From the NCBI RefSeq assembly GCF_001641615.1, contig NZ_LRRU01000019.1:280064-344063 (forward strand): 64,000 nucleotides of DNA, read 5' to 3'. The notes beneath the pieces were generated by a model, which was given only the letters and a program-made list of their open reading frames with translations, was not told the origin of the DNA and did not search any database. This stretch comes from Pseudoalteromonas gelatinilytica (GTDB lineage: Bacteria > Pseudomonadota > Gammaproteobacteria > Enterobacterales > Alteromonadaceae). Shown piece by piece: positions 8,436-17,339 of the stretch (position 1 is its first letter; each line of letters starts with the position of its first letter). The position numbers and the translations under genes are program-made.

Positions 8436-9584
8436 ATGAGTCAGCTCATCAGTCGAGCAACTGCGGGGTTAGTGGCCGTTATTATTGGCTTTACCAGTTC
8501 AATCGCGCTTATTTATCAGGTTGTTATGGTGTTAGGTGGCACACCTGATTTAGTTGCCAGCTGGGTGTTAATGCTTGGTCTTGCGATGGGCGTTAGCTCA
8601 ATTGCGTTGTCTTATTATTACAAAGTTCCCATTCTTATCGCGTGGTCAACAACTGGAGCGGCACTGCTTATTTCAAGTGCCCAAGGGTATAGCTTAAACC
8701 AAGCTGTTGGCGCGTTTATGTTCTCTGCGGCGCTGGTGTTTTTGTCTGGTATTACCGGCGTGTTCGAAAAAATGATGAACAAGATCCCAAGCCAATTGGC
8801 TTGTGCCATGCTTGCAGGCGTGCTGGTGAATTTTGGTATTGATGTGTTCAACTTTATGAATGAGCTACCTTTAGTCATTGGTTTAATGGTGGCTGTTTAT
8901 TTATGTGGAAAGCGCTATTTTCCTCGCTTTGCTATGCTTGCAGTGGTTGTTGCAGGCTTTTTAATGGCTGGTGTGACTGGGCAGATTGATACCTCTAGCT
9001 GGCAGTGGAAAATGAGCGAGTTTGCTTACATTGCGCCTGAGTTTGACTTAAACGCCATGATAAGTGTTGGTTTGCCGCTGTTTATTGTCACCATGACGTC
9101 GCAAAACTTACCGGGTATTGCTGTTTTAAAAGCGCATCACTACAAAGCTCCGGTGTCTGCAGCGCTAAATGTAACCGGGCTACTAAATGTGTTTATTGCG
9201 CCTTTTGGTGGCTATGCCATTAACCTAGCGGCTATCACCGCTGCCATTTGTATGAGCCCTGAGGCTGATAAAGATCCAAGCAAACGTTATTGGGCAAGCA
9301 TTGCTGGTGGCGTGTTTTACATTATTATGGCACTCCTCGCGGCAACGCTAGTTGGCTTGGTCGCAAGTTTGCCACAGGCATTGATTTTGGCGTTGGCAGG
9401 CATTGCGCTCTTTGCCACCATTGCGAGTAGCTTACAACAAGCATTAACTGAGGCGTATTATACCGAAGCTGCGATCGTGACCTTTTTGGTCACAGCCTCT
9501 AACCTAACCTTATTCTCGGTCGGTTCTGCGTTTTGGGGGATTGTTGCTGGCACGGTGACTTTGGTTATGACACGTAAGGATTAA
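8436..9584 (+). CDS. benE: BenE-family benzoate/H+ symporter-like transporter
   Basis: A 382-residue polytopic inner-membrane protein with about 11-12 hydrophobic segments, matching the BenE family of proton-coupled benzoate transporters. Diagnostic stretches include FTSSIALIYQ near the N-terminus, TMTSQNLPGIAVL, and APFGGYAINLAAITAAICMSP. The frame opens earlier at 8370, but AAGGAG at 8421-8426 sits nine bases before the ATG at 8436, which fixes the start at MSQLISRATAG. No benzoate catabolic genes lie nearby, so the true substrate is open; many marine bacteria carry such stand-alone copies. The gene ends at a bidirectional terminator shared with hemH. Confidence 0.88.
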   Translation: MSQLISRATAGLVAVIIGFTSSIALIYQVVMVLGGTPDLVASWVLMLGLAMGVSSIALSYYYKVPILIAWSTTGAALLISSAQGYSLNQAVGAFMFSAALVFLSGITGVFEKMMNKIPSQLACAMLAGVLVNFGIDVFNFMNELPLVIGLMVAVYLCGKRYFPRFAMLAVVVAGFLMAGVTGQIDTSSWQWKMSEFAYIAPEFDLNAMISVGLPLFIVTMTSQNLPGIAVLKAHHYKAPVSAALNVTGLLNVFIAPFGGYAINLAAITAAICMSPEADKDPSKRYWASIAGGVFYIIMALLAATLVGLVASLPQALILALAGIALFATIASSLQQALTEAYYTEAAIVTFLVTASNLTLFSVGSAFWGIVAGTVTLVMTRKD

Positions 9585-9604
9585 TGACACGCTTCAATAT
9601 TAAA

Positions 9605-9626
9605 AAAGGCCCTAACTAGGGCCTTT
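9605..9626. terminator. Bidirectional terminator between benE and hemH
   Basis: Arms AAAGGCCCT (9605-9613) and AGGGCCTTT (9618-9626) with loop AACT. A-rich sequence lies on the left and T-rich on the right, so it can serve both convergent genes. Confidence 0.85.
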
Positions 9627-9628
9627 CG

Positions 9629-10651
9629 TTATTTAAGTAATGGTTTTATCACTTCAAACATCGCATTGATATGGTCATCGCGGGTATTCAATGCAGGAAT
9701 GTAACGGTACTTTTCACCGCCAGCATGTTCAAAGTTTTCGCGGTTTTCGCCTTCGAGTTCTTCTAACGTTTCTAAACAGTCGGCACTAAATGCAGGGCTT
9801 AGAATTGCAACGTCTTTAATTCCTTCAGCAGGGTAGCTTTCAAGGGTCGCATCTGTGTATGGCTTCAACCATTCAGCTTTACCAAAACGGCTTTGGAAGG
9901 TTGTTACAGCAAAGTCTTTCTCAAAGCCAAGTTTCTCTGCCACTAAACGGGTGGTTTGCATACAAAAACAATAGTATGGATCGCCGTTATCTAAAAACAA
10001 TTTGGGTGTACCATGGTACGAAAACACCAACTTTTGCGGCATGCCATGGGCATTTAGATCTTCGCTAATGCTAGCAGCTAGGGCATCAATGTATGTCGGG
10101 TTGTCGTGATAGCCATTAATAAAGTGCAGCTCTGGCACCCAGCGCCACTTACGAAGAACATTCGATACCGCATCGAACGTTGAACCAATCGTGGTGCTTG
10201 AATATTGCGGGTACATTGGCAGCACAATCACGCGAGTGATGCCTTTTTCGCGCAGCTCTTCAAGGCCTGCTTCAATCGAAGGATTACCGTAGCGCATGGC
10301 CATAACCACTTCAGTGTCATGGTGTCCTTTGTCTTTTAGAAGGGCTGCCAATTTTTTGCTTTGCTCTCGGGTAATATGCGTAAGTGGAGAGCCGTTTTCA
10401 GTCCAGATGCTTTTATAAAGTGCTGCTGAGCGTTTTGGGCGTAACGTAAGTACAAAGCAATAAAGGATGATCATCCAAATAAAACGTGGGATCTCGACAA
10501 TTCGAGGGTCTGATAAAAACTCGCGTAAATAAGTTCTAAGTGCCGCGGTAGTAGGGGCGTCTGGGCTCCCTAAGTTAGTCAGTAAAATGCCCGTTTTTTT
10601 GTTGAATCGGCCGTCATGAGGCTTATCGGTAATGGCGGAAAATCGCGACAC
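9629..10651 (-). CDS. hemH: Ferrochelatase
   Basis: HemH inserts Fe(II) into protoporphyrin IX, the last step of protoheme synthesis. The 340-residue protein shows the family pattern: GILLTNLGSPDAPTT near the N-terminus, YLREFLSDPRIVEIP, VMAMRYGNPS, the VLPMYPQYSSTTIGS block, and SYHGTPKLF with the conserved active-site histidine. The C-terminal PAFSADCLETLEE block contains the conserved metal-path acidic residues. Translation starts at GTG (10651), preceded by AGGAG six bases upstream. It is a single gene, convergent with benE. Confidence 0.96.
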   Translation of the reverse strand: MSRFSAITDKPHDGRFNKKTGILLTNLGSPDAPTTAALRTYLREFLSDPRIVEIPRFIWMIILYCFVLTLRPKRSAALYKSIWTENGSPLTHITREQSKKLAALLKDKGHHDTEVVMAMRYGNPSIEAGLEELREKGITRVIVLPMYPQYSSTTIGSTFDAVSNVLRKWRWVPELHFINGYHDNPTYIDALAASISEDLNAHGMPQKLVFSYHGTPKLFLDNGDPYYCFCMQTTRLVAEKLGFEKDFAVTTFQSRFGKAEWLKPYTDATLESYPAEGIKDVAILSPAFSADCLETLEELEGENRENFEHAGGEKYRYIPALNTRDDHINAMFEVIKPLLK

Positions 10652-10729
10652 TGAGTGCTCCTATATGAAGTAATCGTAATATAAATCACATTGTAACGAA
10701 GTAAGCTGATTATGTGATCACTTTATTCG

Positions 10730-12037
10730 CTAATTTTTGATCATGATCCTGAAAGGATTCGGTTTTCTTGCTTCAAGTTGCTGCAGTTTTGCAATTGATT
10801 TTGCGCCAAACACATGGCCTTTTGGTAATAGCAAAATACCGTCGTAGCTTCTTAGTGCGTGCCCAAGTACCATGCCGTTTTTAAGATCTTGAGCCGTGAT
10901 AATTTTCATGGTGCCGACTTTTTGATCGCTGGCACAGCTTATTTTAATGCTATCTAATACTTCTAAAATTTTTGGGTGATAGTGAGTGCCGCTGTATAGC
11001 CGTAACTGATCAAGTGCGCTTTCGTAACGGCTGTTATCTTGCACTGTGATGTGCGCAATTGCCTGCCAGAAATCGCGGGCTACCGCTAAAATCATCGCCG
11101 TAATTGGTATTTCTTTGCCCTTTAAGCCCTTCGGCGTGCCTGAGCCATTGTAGTGTTCAAACTGGTAATAAATAGCCTCAGAGACATCATGTAAATGGGT
11201 CGCTGGCATGAGCATCAGCTGAGCGGTACTTGGGTGGGTGTAAAAAATCTTTTTTTGATTTTCTGTGAGTTCCCTGGTTGGTTTTTTATACAGCTCAGGC
11301 TCCATGGCGAGCAAGCCAATTTGTGCAAGGTAACCTGCCATTTCAGCCATATCGATATGTTGTTTGTCTAAGCCAAGTTGTTCTGCAATTTGCTTGCTGG
11401 TAGCGGCGATGTTTTGCGCTTGCATACCATCCAGGTAAGGGTTGGCATTAATAAAGTTATATAAAATTTCGAACGTGGCACGGTGTTCGTGTTTTTCACG
11501 CTCGTTGACTTCTTCAAGTTGTTTGAGCACTTTTCGAATTTGTAGAGTGCGCTTTTCTACCATTTGCTCAAGGTTGTTGTTTAGCTCTTTTAACTGGCTG
11601 TTTTGCGCTTTTATTTTTTGCTCTAACTGCTTGTTTTGGCGCTTTAATGAGGTTTTTTCTATGCCATCACTAATGTTGCGCAGCAGCAACTCGTTCTGCC
11701 AAGGCTTTTGAATATAGGCATGAATTTTACCTTTATTGACCGCTGCAATGGTGTTGTCGATATCTGAGTAACCGGTTAGCAAAATTCGGTGTGGTTCTGG
11801 GTCAATATTAAGTGCTTGCGCAAAGAAGTCGGCGCCATCCATGTTTGGCATTCGCATGTCGCAAATGATCACATCGAAGCTAAAAGTGGCCAAAACTTTT
11901 AGCCCTTCGAGTGGATCTGAGCAGGCTTTTGCCGTGATGTTGTTCGCTGCTAATAAGCGTAACAATGTGCGCAGCACGATTTCGTCATCATCGATGCATA
12001 AAACCTGAATATGTTGTTTGCTAACTTGTTCTGCCAT
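10730..12037 (-). CDS. Response regulator with coiled coil and degenerate HD-GYP-like domain
   Basis: Residues ~10-125 are a receiver domain with CIDDDE, the phospho-acceptor in DVIICDMRMPNMDG and a C-terminal KPW. A glutamine/lysine-rich coiled coil follows (~135-190), then an HD-GYP-like region (~200-370). The expected HD pair is absent: the place where HDIGK should stand reads AGYLAQIGLLAM. The GYP loop reads HYNGSGTPKGL rather than GSGYPxGL. It is therefore probably not an active c-di-GMP phosphodiesterase and may act through protein contacts. It is divergently transcribed from a soluble histidine kinase 80 bases away, its likely partner. Confidence 0.85.
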   Translation of the reverse strand: MAEQVSKQHIQVLCIDDDEIVLRTLLRLLAANNITAKACSDPLEGLKVLATFSFDVIICDMRMPNMDGADFFAQALNIDPEPHRILLTGYSDIDNTIAAVNKGKIHAYIQKPWQNELLLRNISDGIEKTSLKRQNKQLEQKIKAQNSQLKELNNNLEQMVEKRTLQIRKVLKQLEEVNEREKHEHRATFEILYNFINANPYLDGMQAQNIAATSKQIAEQLGLDKQHIDMAEMAGYLAQIGLLAMEPELYKKPTRELTENQKKIFYTHPSTAQLMLMPATHLHDVSEAIYYQFEHYNGSGTPKGLKGKEIPITAMILAVARDFWQAIAHITVQDNSRYESALDQLRLYSGTHYHPKILEVLDSIKISCASDQKVGTMKIITAQDLKNGMVLGHALRSYDGILLLPKGHVFGAKSIAKLQQLEARKPNPFRIMIKN

Positions 12038-12117
12038 ACAGTTTTAGAGTGAATCATCGTTAATCAATAACATAGCCTTAAATCAAGCCTTGTGCTAGGT
12101 TTTAAAAGAGACAAACA

Positions 12118-13092
12118 ATGTTTGAGACGAAAATGGATGACTTTAAGCAAGCCTATTTGTTAGAAAAAGCGGCCAGAGAAGAAGCTGAACAATTGCTCGC
12201 TGATAAAAGCCGTATTCTAGTGGCATTAAACAGTGAGCTTGAACAAAAAATTGCTGACTTAGAGCATCATCAAGCTATGTTCATTCAAGCCGAAAAAATG
12301 GCCACGTTAGGCACACTTTGCGCTGGGGTTGCCCATGAAATAAATAACCCGCTTGCTTATAGCATCAGTAATGTGGATTGTTTAAAAACCTACTGTAATT
12401 ACTTTAGCGAATTACTTGCTGTATGTGATGAATTTGCCTGTAGTGATACCAATAAGGCTGCGTTTTGTAGGCAGTTAACAGAGCTTAATAAAGTGCACTC
12501 GTTTCGCTTTGTGGCTGATGATTTACCTGAATTAATAAGCGACACGTCGCAAGGGCTACAAAGGATAAGCAAAATTGTGGCTAATTTACTGGATTTTTCG
12601 CGGCCTAAAAGTCACGACAAGCAATTTGCCGATATGACCGAGGCAGTAAAAAGCGCCGTTAAACTACTTGCCAATCAACTTCGTAATTGCCATTTACATA
12701 CCCAATACAGCCCGATATCACAAAGTTGGTGTAACTTACCCGCCATAAGCCAAGTAATCGTTAATATCTTAATTAATGCCAAACAAGCTTGTGATAATTT
12801 AAGCGCAAAAGCTGAAATATCTGTTGCTGTGTATGAGCTTGAACAGCATATTTATATCGATGTTGAAGACAATGGCGCCGGTATGTCAGAAGAAACCATT
12901 GCAAAAATATACGATCCCTTTTACACCACTAAACCCGTGGGAGAAGGCACCGGTATGGGCATGACCATGGTGTATGCCATAGTGCATGAGCACCAAGGTC
13001 GGATTGATATTCAAAGTACAGAAGGAATGGGCACACGAATTAGCTGCGTGTTCCCGGTACAAAGTCAGGTCAGAAAAACTGTAACTAGCTGA
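12118..13092 (+). CDS. Soluble sensor histidine kinase with N-terminal coiled coil
   Basis: A 324-residue kinase without a membrane segment. Residues ~1-55 form a coiled coil, followed by the phospho-acceptor box MATLGTLCAGVAHEINNPL and a C-terminal HATPase domain with an N box (VIVNILINAKQA), a G1 box (VEDNGAGM), FYTTKPVGEGTGMGM and a GMGTRISCVFP end. This is the NtrB/ZraS-like class of kinase. It is divergent from the REC/degenerate HD-GYP protein and probably phosphorylates it. The input signal is unknown; with no sensor domain beyond the coiled coil, the signal may come from a partner protein. Confidence 0.9.
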   Translation: MFETKMDDFKQAYLLEKAAREEAEQLLADKSRILVALNSELEQKIADLEHHQAMFIQAEKMATLGTLCAGVAHEINNPLAYSISNVDCLKTYCNYFSELLAVCDEFACSDTNKAAFCRQLTELNKVHSFRFVADDLPELISDTSQGLQRISKIVANLLDFSRPKSHDKQFADMTEAVKSAVKLLANQLRNCHLHTQYSPISQSWCNLPAISQVIVNILINAKQACDNLSAKAEISVAVYELEQHIYIDVEDNGAGMSEETIAKIYDPFYTTKPVGEGTGMGMTMVYAIVHEHQGRIDIQSTEGMGTRISCVFPVQSQVRKTVTS

Positions 13093-13174
13093 CAGCATTT
13101 CAGTTGTTGCAAAAATTTGTGAATTCGCTAGGGTAGGAATACACCCTTACCAAAACAACATGTAAAGGCTCAAT

Positions 13175-13825
13175 ATGCTTAACCAACAAAGTTCGGATGT
13201 ATTTAAAAATTACCTCGCTAGTCAAAGCGAAACTAATCAAGTTAGTTTAGATCAAGTGATTGGCTATATGTCTGGTTTGTTAGCCTGCTCAGAGTTTTTT
13301 GGTGAGTCAGAGTTAGCAAATTATATAGCCGATAATGATGAAGCGGTATTCAACACCTTAATGACTGAATCAGAGCCGCGCGATGCAATGATTGAACTGC
13401 TCGATAACGTAACCGAAGCACAAGTTGAACAAAAGAAAATCTTAGCCGAATTATACCCAAATGAAGTTAACAGCAATGAGCCAAGTCAAGCATTGCAAGA
13501 CTTTTGTAGCGGTTACATTGCGGCGTATATCGTGAACCAAGATATTTGGCACAGCGATTTACAATTTTTACTCAAGGCTGATGATCAGCAAGAAAACGAA
13601 AGCGAAGATGGTCAGTTGTTTATTGATAATTTTGAAGCAACACTCGATTTACTAATCACGTTTGCAATGTGGGATCAGGCGCTGGCAAATCATCCTGAAC
13701 CAGAAAAACTAGGCGAAGGGTTTGTTACCTTCTTTAATGCGCTAGACGAGAGCTTATCTGAGATTGCCACTATGGCGTTAATGCTTGAAGATGAAAAGCT
13801 GGCGATGCTTGAGCAAGATCAGTAA
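13175..13825 (+). CDS. UPF0149-like (YecA/YgfB-type) protein, tentative
   Basis: A 216-residue, very acidic, all-helical cytoplasmic protein without cysteine clusters. The patterns VIGYMSGLLACSEF and DFCSGYIAAYIVNQDIW recall the paired GxLxGLLxS and GFxxGY/W motifs of the UPF0149 (YecA/YgfB) family, in a similar spacing; that is the only basis for the family call. There is no C-terminal SEC-type zinc motif. It lies alone downstream of the histidine kinase gene, about 80 bases away, with no obvious terminator between, so co-transcription is possible. Function unknown. Confidence 0.6.
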   Translation: MLNQQSSDVFKNYLASQSETNQVSLDQVIGYMSGLLACSEFFGESELANYIADNDEAVFNTLMTESEPRDAMIELLDNVTEAQVEQKKILAELYPNEVNSNEPSQALQDFCSGYIAAYIVNQDIWHSDLQFLLKADDQQENESEDGQLFIDNFEATLDLLITFAMWDQALANHPEPEKLGEGFVTFFNALDESLSEIATMALMLEDEKLAMLEQDQ

Positions 13826-14002
13826 ACATTTTCCTCCTCAGTAGAGATAAGCTGATAGTTGCATTATTTTGCTTGTTTCTACTGAAAAACGAATAATTCC
13901 AACCGTAAAAATTCCATTAATACTACAAATGGAAAAATTTATACCTAAGTCGTACCTGATTTTTCTTTCATTTTGTGTATTTGTTGATAGGATGTTTTGC
14001 AA

Positions 14003-14030
14003 GAGTTAACTCGCAGGCTTGAGTTAACTT
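14003..14030. promoter_or_regulatory. Two GAGTTAACTY palindromes upstream of the TonB receptor
   Basis: GAGTTAACTC (14003-14012) and GAGTTAACTT (14021-14030) lie 18 bases apart in the 316-base gap before the receptor gene. The first is a perfect palindrome. Spacing and location suggest an operator. The rest of the gap (13826-14141) is AT-rich; it contains an imperfect inverted repeat around 13911-13938 (TTCCATT and AATGGAA) but no gene that I can see. Confidence 0.3.
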
Positions 14031-14141
14031 TCAAAAATCGTGATTTCTAAAATCAACAACACGTGCTTAGTGCTTTTCTTAATTTCTCCAAAAGGGGCGT
14101 CTTTTTGTTTTAAGGAAAGCCTGAATATCAACAGGATACAC

Positions 14142-16685
14142 ATGACAACACATTCTTTAAGTATGCTGGCCGTTGCGGTTAGTGTGGCTGTTTCTGCGAC
14201 TTCAGTGCAGGCAGCAGAGCAAGCATCTGCTGCTAAAGCAGATAAAAACATCGAACAAATCTCTGTATTAGGCTCACGAGTTGCCAATCGTACGGCTACC
14301 GAATCAACATCGCCGGTTGATTTGATTGATGCTGACGACTTAAACAAAGGTGGTTTCACTGAACTGGGCCAAAGTCTGCAAGCGACGGCTCCTTCATTTA
14401 ACTTTTCTCGTACGCAAGTGTCAGATGGCTCTGACTTATTTAGACCTGCGACTCTACGTGGTTTACAGCCAGACCAAACATTAGTACTTATCAATGGTAA
14501 ACGCCGTCACAACCAATCTATTTTTGGCTTAAATGGTACTGTAGGTGCCGGAGCTGCAGGTACCGATATGAACGCGATTCCGCTTACCGCTTTAAAAGGC
14601 GTTGAAGTACTTCGTGATGGTGCTGCTGCGCAATATGGTTCTGATGCGATAGCCGGTGTTATCAACTTATCGTTAAACGATTCAACGGGTGTTACAACGG
14701 GCTATGTGCAAGCAGGTAGCACAGGTGAAGGCGATGGTGACACTATTTCAATGGGTTTAAACCGTGGCTTTGATTTAGGTGATGAAGGCGGCTTCATTAA
14801 CTTTTCTTTAGAATATCGTGATGCTGATGGCACCAACCGCGCAGAGCGTGATACTGGTGGCTCAGTTGATGTACCAGCCGGTACGCTGTCTGACGAAGTT
14901 CGTTGGGGACAGGGTAATGCTGATAGCGAATTTACCTCTGTGTTCTATAACATGGCGTTACCATTTGGTGAGACCGAACTTTACTCATTTGGCGGATACT
15001 CAAACCGTACTGCGCTTGGTAATGGTTTTTACCGTAACTTTGACCAAGCAGCGAAGAACGTGGTGCAAGTATATGGCGATGGCTTTTTACCTCGTATCGA
15101 TAACGAAGCCGAAGATATTTCGTTTTCACTTGGTCTGCGCGGTGAGTTAACTCCAGATTGGAGCTATGACGTATCTGCCGTATATGGTGAAAATAGCTAT
15201 GATTTCACTTCAAAAAATACTCTAAATGCGTCGTATGCTGCTGAATATGTGGCGAATAACCCAGATGCAAGTGATGCTGATATTGCTGCTAATGCGGGCC
15301 CTTCAGGCGGATACTCAGGTGGCTTTAGATTTGATCAAACAACCGTTAATGCAGACCTTAATGGTATTGTAGATATTGGTCGCAGCGAGCCATTATACGT
15401 ATCTGTGGGTGCTGAGTACCGTAAAGAAAATTATGAAATCGTGCCGGGCGAAGAAGCCTCTTATGCATGTGGTTTAGCTAATTCAGATACCTCATACCCT
15501 GCGGTAAACGACAGCAGCGTATTCGCTGAGTGTGGTTTCCAAGCTTATAACGGTTTACGCCCTGAAGCGTCAAACAAAGAGAGCCGTCACAGCTATGCAT
15601 TTTATGTAAATGCCGAAACGCTGATCACGGACGCATGGCAAGTAAGTACAGCGCTTCGTTATGAAGACTTCTCTGATGCAGGTGATGACATCATTGGTAA
15701 GCTAGCAACGCGCTATGAAATTACCGATGACTTTGCCGTGCGTGGTGCGATTTCTTCTGGCTTTAGAGCACCATCACTGCAACAAAGTGCCTATACAGCC
15801 TACACCACAAACTTAGGTGCTGGTGGCGTGTTATTGCAATCATTCACAGCAACAGCGGGCTCTGATTTTCCATCAGCACTTGGCGTCGATAGCCTTGGCC
15901 TTGAAAGCTCAGAAAACTTAAGTGCAGGCTTTGTTTACAACGTAACTAGCGATTTATCGCTAACCGTTGATTTTTACCATGTTGCTATTAAAGACAGAAT
16001 TACACTTGGTAGCTTAATGTCGGCGGACGATGTTTCATTTAGTGCCGAGGCCGTGGCCGCGCTTAATGCAACAGGAGCACAGCAAGCTAACTACTTCTCA
16101 AACTCAGTTGATTCAACCACCAAAGGGGTTGATATTATTGCTTCGTACCGCACCGATTTGTACGACGGTAATTTCTCAGCAACCTTTGCGGGTAACATTA
16201 ACGAAACTGAAATTGATGATGTGAATGCGCCAGAAGGTGTTCCTGAGTCAATCGCCCTTGATGATTTACAGCGTAGTTTCTTAACAGACGGTCAACCAGG
16301 TGAGCGTGCAACACTAACGTTTGAATACGATCGTGGCGATTTCAACAGCATGCTACGCTTTAACTACTATGGTGAAACAGACGTTAAGTACTTTGGTAAT
16401 GACCACATTGGCTTGCCTGATGAGTTATCACCTACCGGTGAGTTTAAAGACACAAGCACGGTAGAGTCAGCAGTATTAGTGGATGTTAACGTGGGCTATC
16501 AGCTAACTGACGAACTCATGCTATCGGCGGGTATTGATAATATCTTTGATGTAACGCCAGACGAGCTAGGCGAAGATGAAGCGCTTGATTTTATTACGAA
16601 TAAAGCATTCAAATACCCTGTTCGTGCGCTACCTTATGGTTTTGATGGTATGACCTACTACGCAAAACTAAGTTTTAGTTTTTAA
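14142..16685 (+). CDS. TonB-dependent outer-membrane receptor
   Basis: An 847-residue receptor for energy-dependent uptake across the outer membrane. The frame opens at GTG 14040, but the ATG at 14142 (MTTHSLSMLAVAV) begins a proper signal peptide ending SVQA-AEQ and has CAGGA upstream. A TonB-box-like EQISVLGSRV follows, then a plug domain (~45-165) with RGLQPDQTLVLINGKRRH and VEVLRDGAAAQYGSDAIAGV, then a 22-strand-type barrel ending in phenylalanine (KLSFSF). The GLNGTVGAGAAGTDMNAIP plug segment is common in marine receptors of unknown ligand. The ligand cannot be read from sequence. It stands alone, with a strong terminator after it. Confidence 0.93.
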   Translation: MTTHSLSMLAVAVSVAVSATSVQAAEQASAAKADKNIEQISVLGSRVANRTATESTSPVDLIDADDLNKGGFTELGQSLQATAPSFNFSRTQVSDGSDLFRPATLRGLQPDQTLVLINGKRRHNQSIFGLNGTVGAGAAGTDMNAIPLTALKGVEVLRDGAAAQYGSDAIAGVINLSLNDSTGVTTGYVQAGSTGEGDGDTISMGLNRGFDLGDEGGFINFSLEYRDADGTNRAERDTGGSVDVPAGTLSDEVRWGQGNADSEFTSVFYNMALPFGETELYSFGGYSNRTALGNGFYRNFDQAAKNVVQVYGDGFLPRIDNEAEDISFSLGLRGELTPDWSYDVSAVYGENSYDFTSKNTLNASYAAEYVANNPDASDADIAANAGPSGGYSGGFRFDQTTVNADLNGIVDIGRSEPLYVSVGAEYRKENYEIVPGEEASYACGLANSDTSYPAVNDSSVFAECGFQAYNGLRPEASNKESRHSYAFYVNAETLITDAWQVSTALRYEDFSDAGDDIIGKLATRYEITDDFAVRGAISSGFRAPSLQQSAYTAYTTNLGAGGVLLQSFTATAGSDFPSALGVDSLGLESSENLSAGFVYNVTSDLSLTVDFYHVAIKDRITLGSLMSADDVSFSAEAVAALNATGAQQANYFSNSVDSTTKGVDIIASYRTDLYDGNFSATFAGNINETEIDDVNAPEGVPESIALDDLQRSFLTDGQPGERATLTFEYDRGDFNSMLRFNYYGETDVKYFGNDHIGLPDELSPTGEFKDTSTVESAVLVDVNVGYQLTDELMLSAGIDNIFDVTPDELGEDEALDFITNKAFKYPVRALPYGFDGMTYYAKLSFSF

Positions 16686-16707
16686 TTCCTAAGTTGATAT
16701 GAAACTT

Positions 16708-16735
16708 AAATAGCGCCTAACGGCGCTATTTTTTT
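16708..16735 (+). terminator. Rho-independent terminator after the TonB receptor
   Basis: Arms AAATAGCGCC (16708-16717) and GGCGCTATTT (16722-16731) with loop TAAC, followed by Ts to 16735. Confidence 0.9.
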
Positions 16736-16792
16736 GCTTAATTGTAGTATCCGACATTTGTCGCTCTAATTAATGACAGCTGTCTTTAATTA

Positions 16793-16950
16793 GAGAGTTG
16801 AAAGGGGAAAGTTAGCGAGAGTAAAGGGGAAAGTTAGCGAGTTTCGAGGTGCGAGACACGAGATGCGAGACATGGGATGCGAGATACGAGATACGAGATA
16901 CGAGAAACGAGACATGAGATGCGAGTCTGTAGCAGCGATTTTATATCGCG
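16793..16950. repeat. Heptamer array (19 units in phase) ending in a GTAG-headed palindrome
   Basis: From 16793 to 16925 the sequence can be cut into 19 consecutive seven-base units without a gap. The last 13 or so follow NNNCGAG (for example TAGCGAG, TTTCGAG, GTGCGAG, ATACGAG three times), with occasional changes in the core. The first units are of the GGGGAAA/GTTAGCG type. The array abuts a GTAG-headed palindrome, GTAGCAGCGATTTTATATCG, at 16929-16950. No gene is seen between 16686 and 16983. Confidence 0.85.
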
Positions 16951-16983
16951 TTTTATTTCGCTTTTTTGAGTTTTCATCTGCAT

Positions 16984-17304
16984 TTAAGCACTCCAAAATT
17001 TTTCTAGTAGGATGCTCCCAAATAATAAAATCAAACTTGTAATTATAATTGTGTAGTAGATAGTCGAGTTTATTATTGGCTCTAAAGTGAAGTTTGGTGA
17101 AAATAATTTTTTTACCGGTTTAAAGAATAGCTTTGGGTTTAAGCTACCCGCTAAAATTATAAGTGAAATTGCTAGACAACTAATGAACTCAAACCAGTCT
17201 AGGCCTTGTAATACAAGCAAATAAATACCGACAGTTAAATTAATAGTTGCTGCCAATCCGAACAAAATAGATAGCAGCTTTTCCTTTTTATTAAGCGTTT
17301 CCAT
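16984..17304 (-). CDS. Small multi-pass membrane protein of unknown function
   Basis: A 106-residue protein with about four hydrophobic segments (residues ~10-33, ~36-53, ~75-95 and a short C-terminal one), beginning METLNKKEKLL. A near-perfect ribosome binding site, TAAGGAG, lies seven to eight bases upstream of the ATG at 17304, which supports a real gene. It is AT-richer than its neighbours and is enclosed on both sides by repeat arrays, so it may have arrived with them or survived in a recombination-prone spot. I do not recognise a family. Confidence 0.65.
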   Translation of the reverse strand: METLNKKEKLLSILFGLAATINLTVGIYLLVLQGLDWFEFISCLAISLIILAGSLNPKLFFKPVKKLFSPNFTLEPIINSTIYYTIIITSLILLFGSILLEKFWSA

Positions 17305-17339
17305 ACTGTAATACTCCTTATTACATTATTTAATACCTT

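Noticed and set aside
14024..14494. Minus-strand frame opposite the start of the TonB receptor
   Set aside because: It overlaps the receptor's signal peptide and plug codons; no family resemblance.
16790..16996. Minus-strand frame through the first heptamer array (SYLVSRISHPMSRIS-like)
   Set aside because: Same reason: periodic translation of the array, no ribosome binding site, overlaps the end of a better gene.
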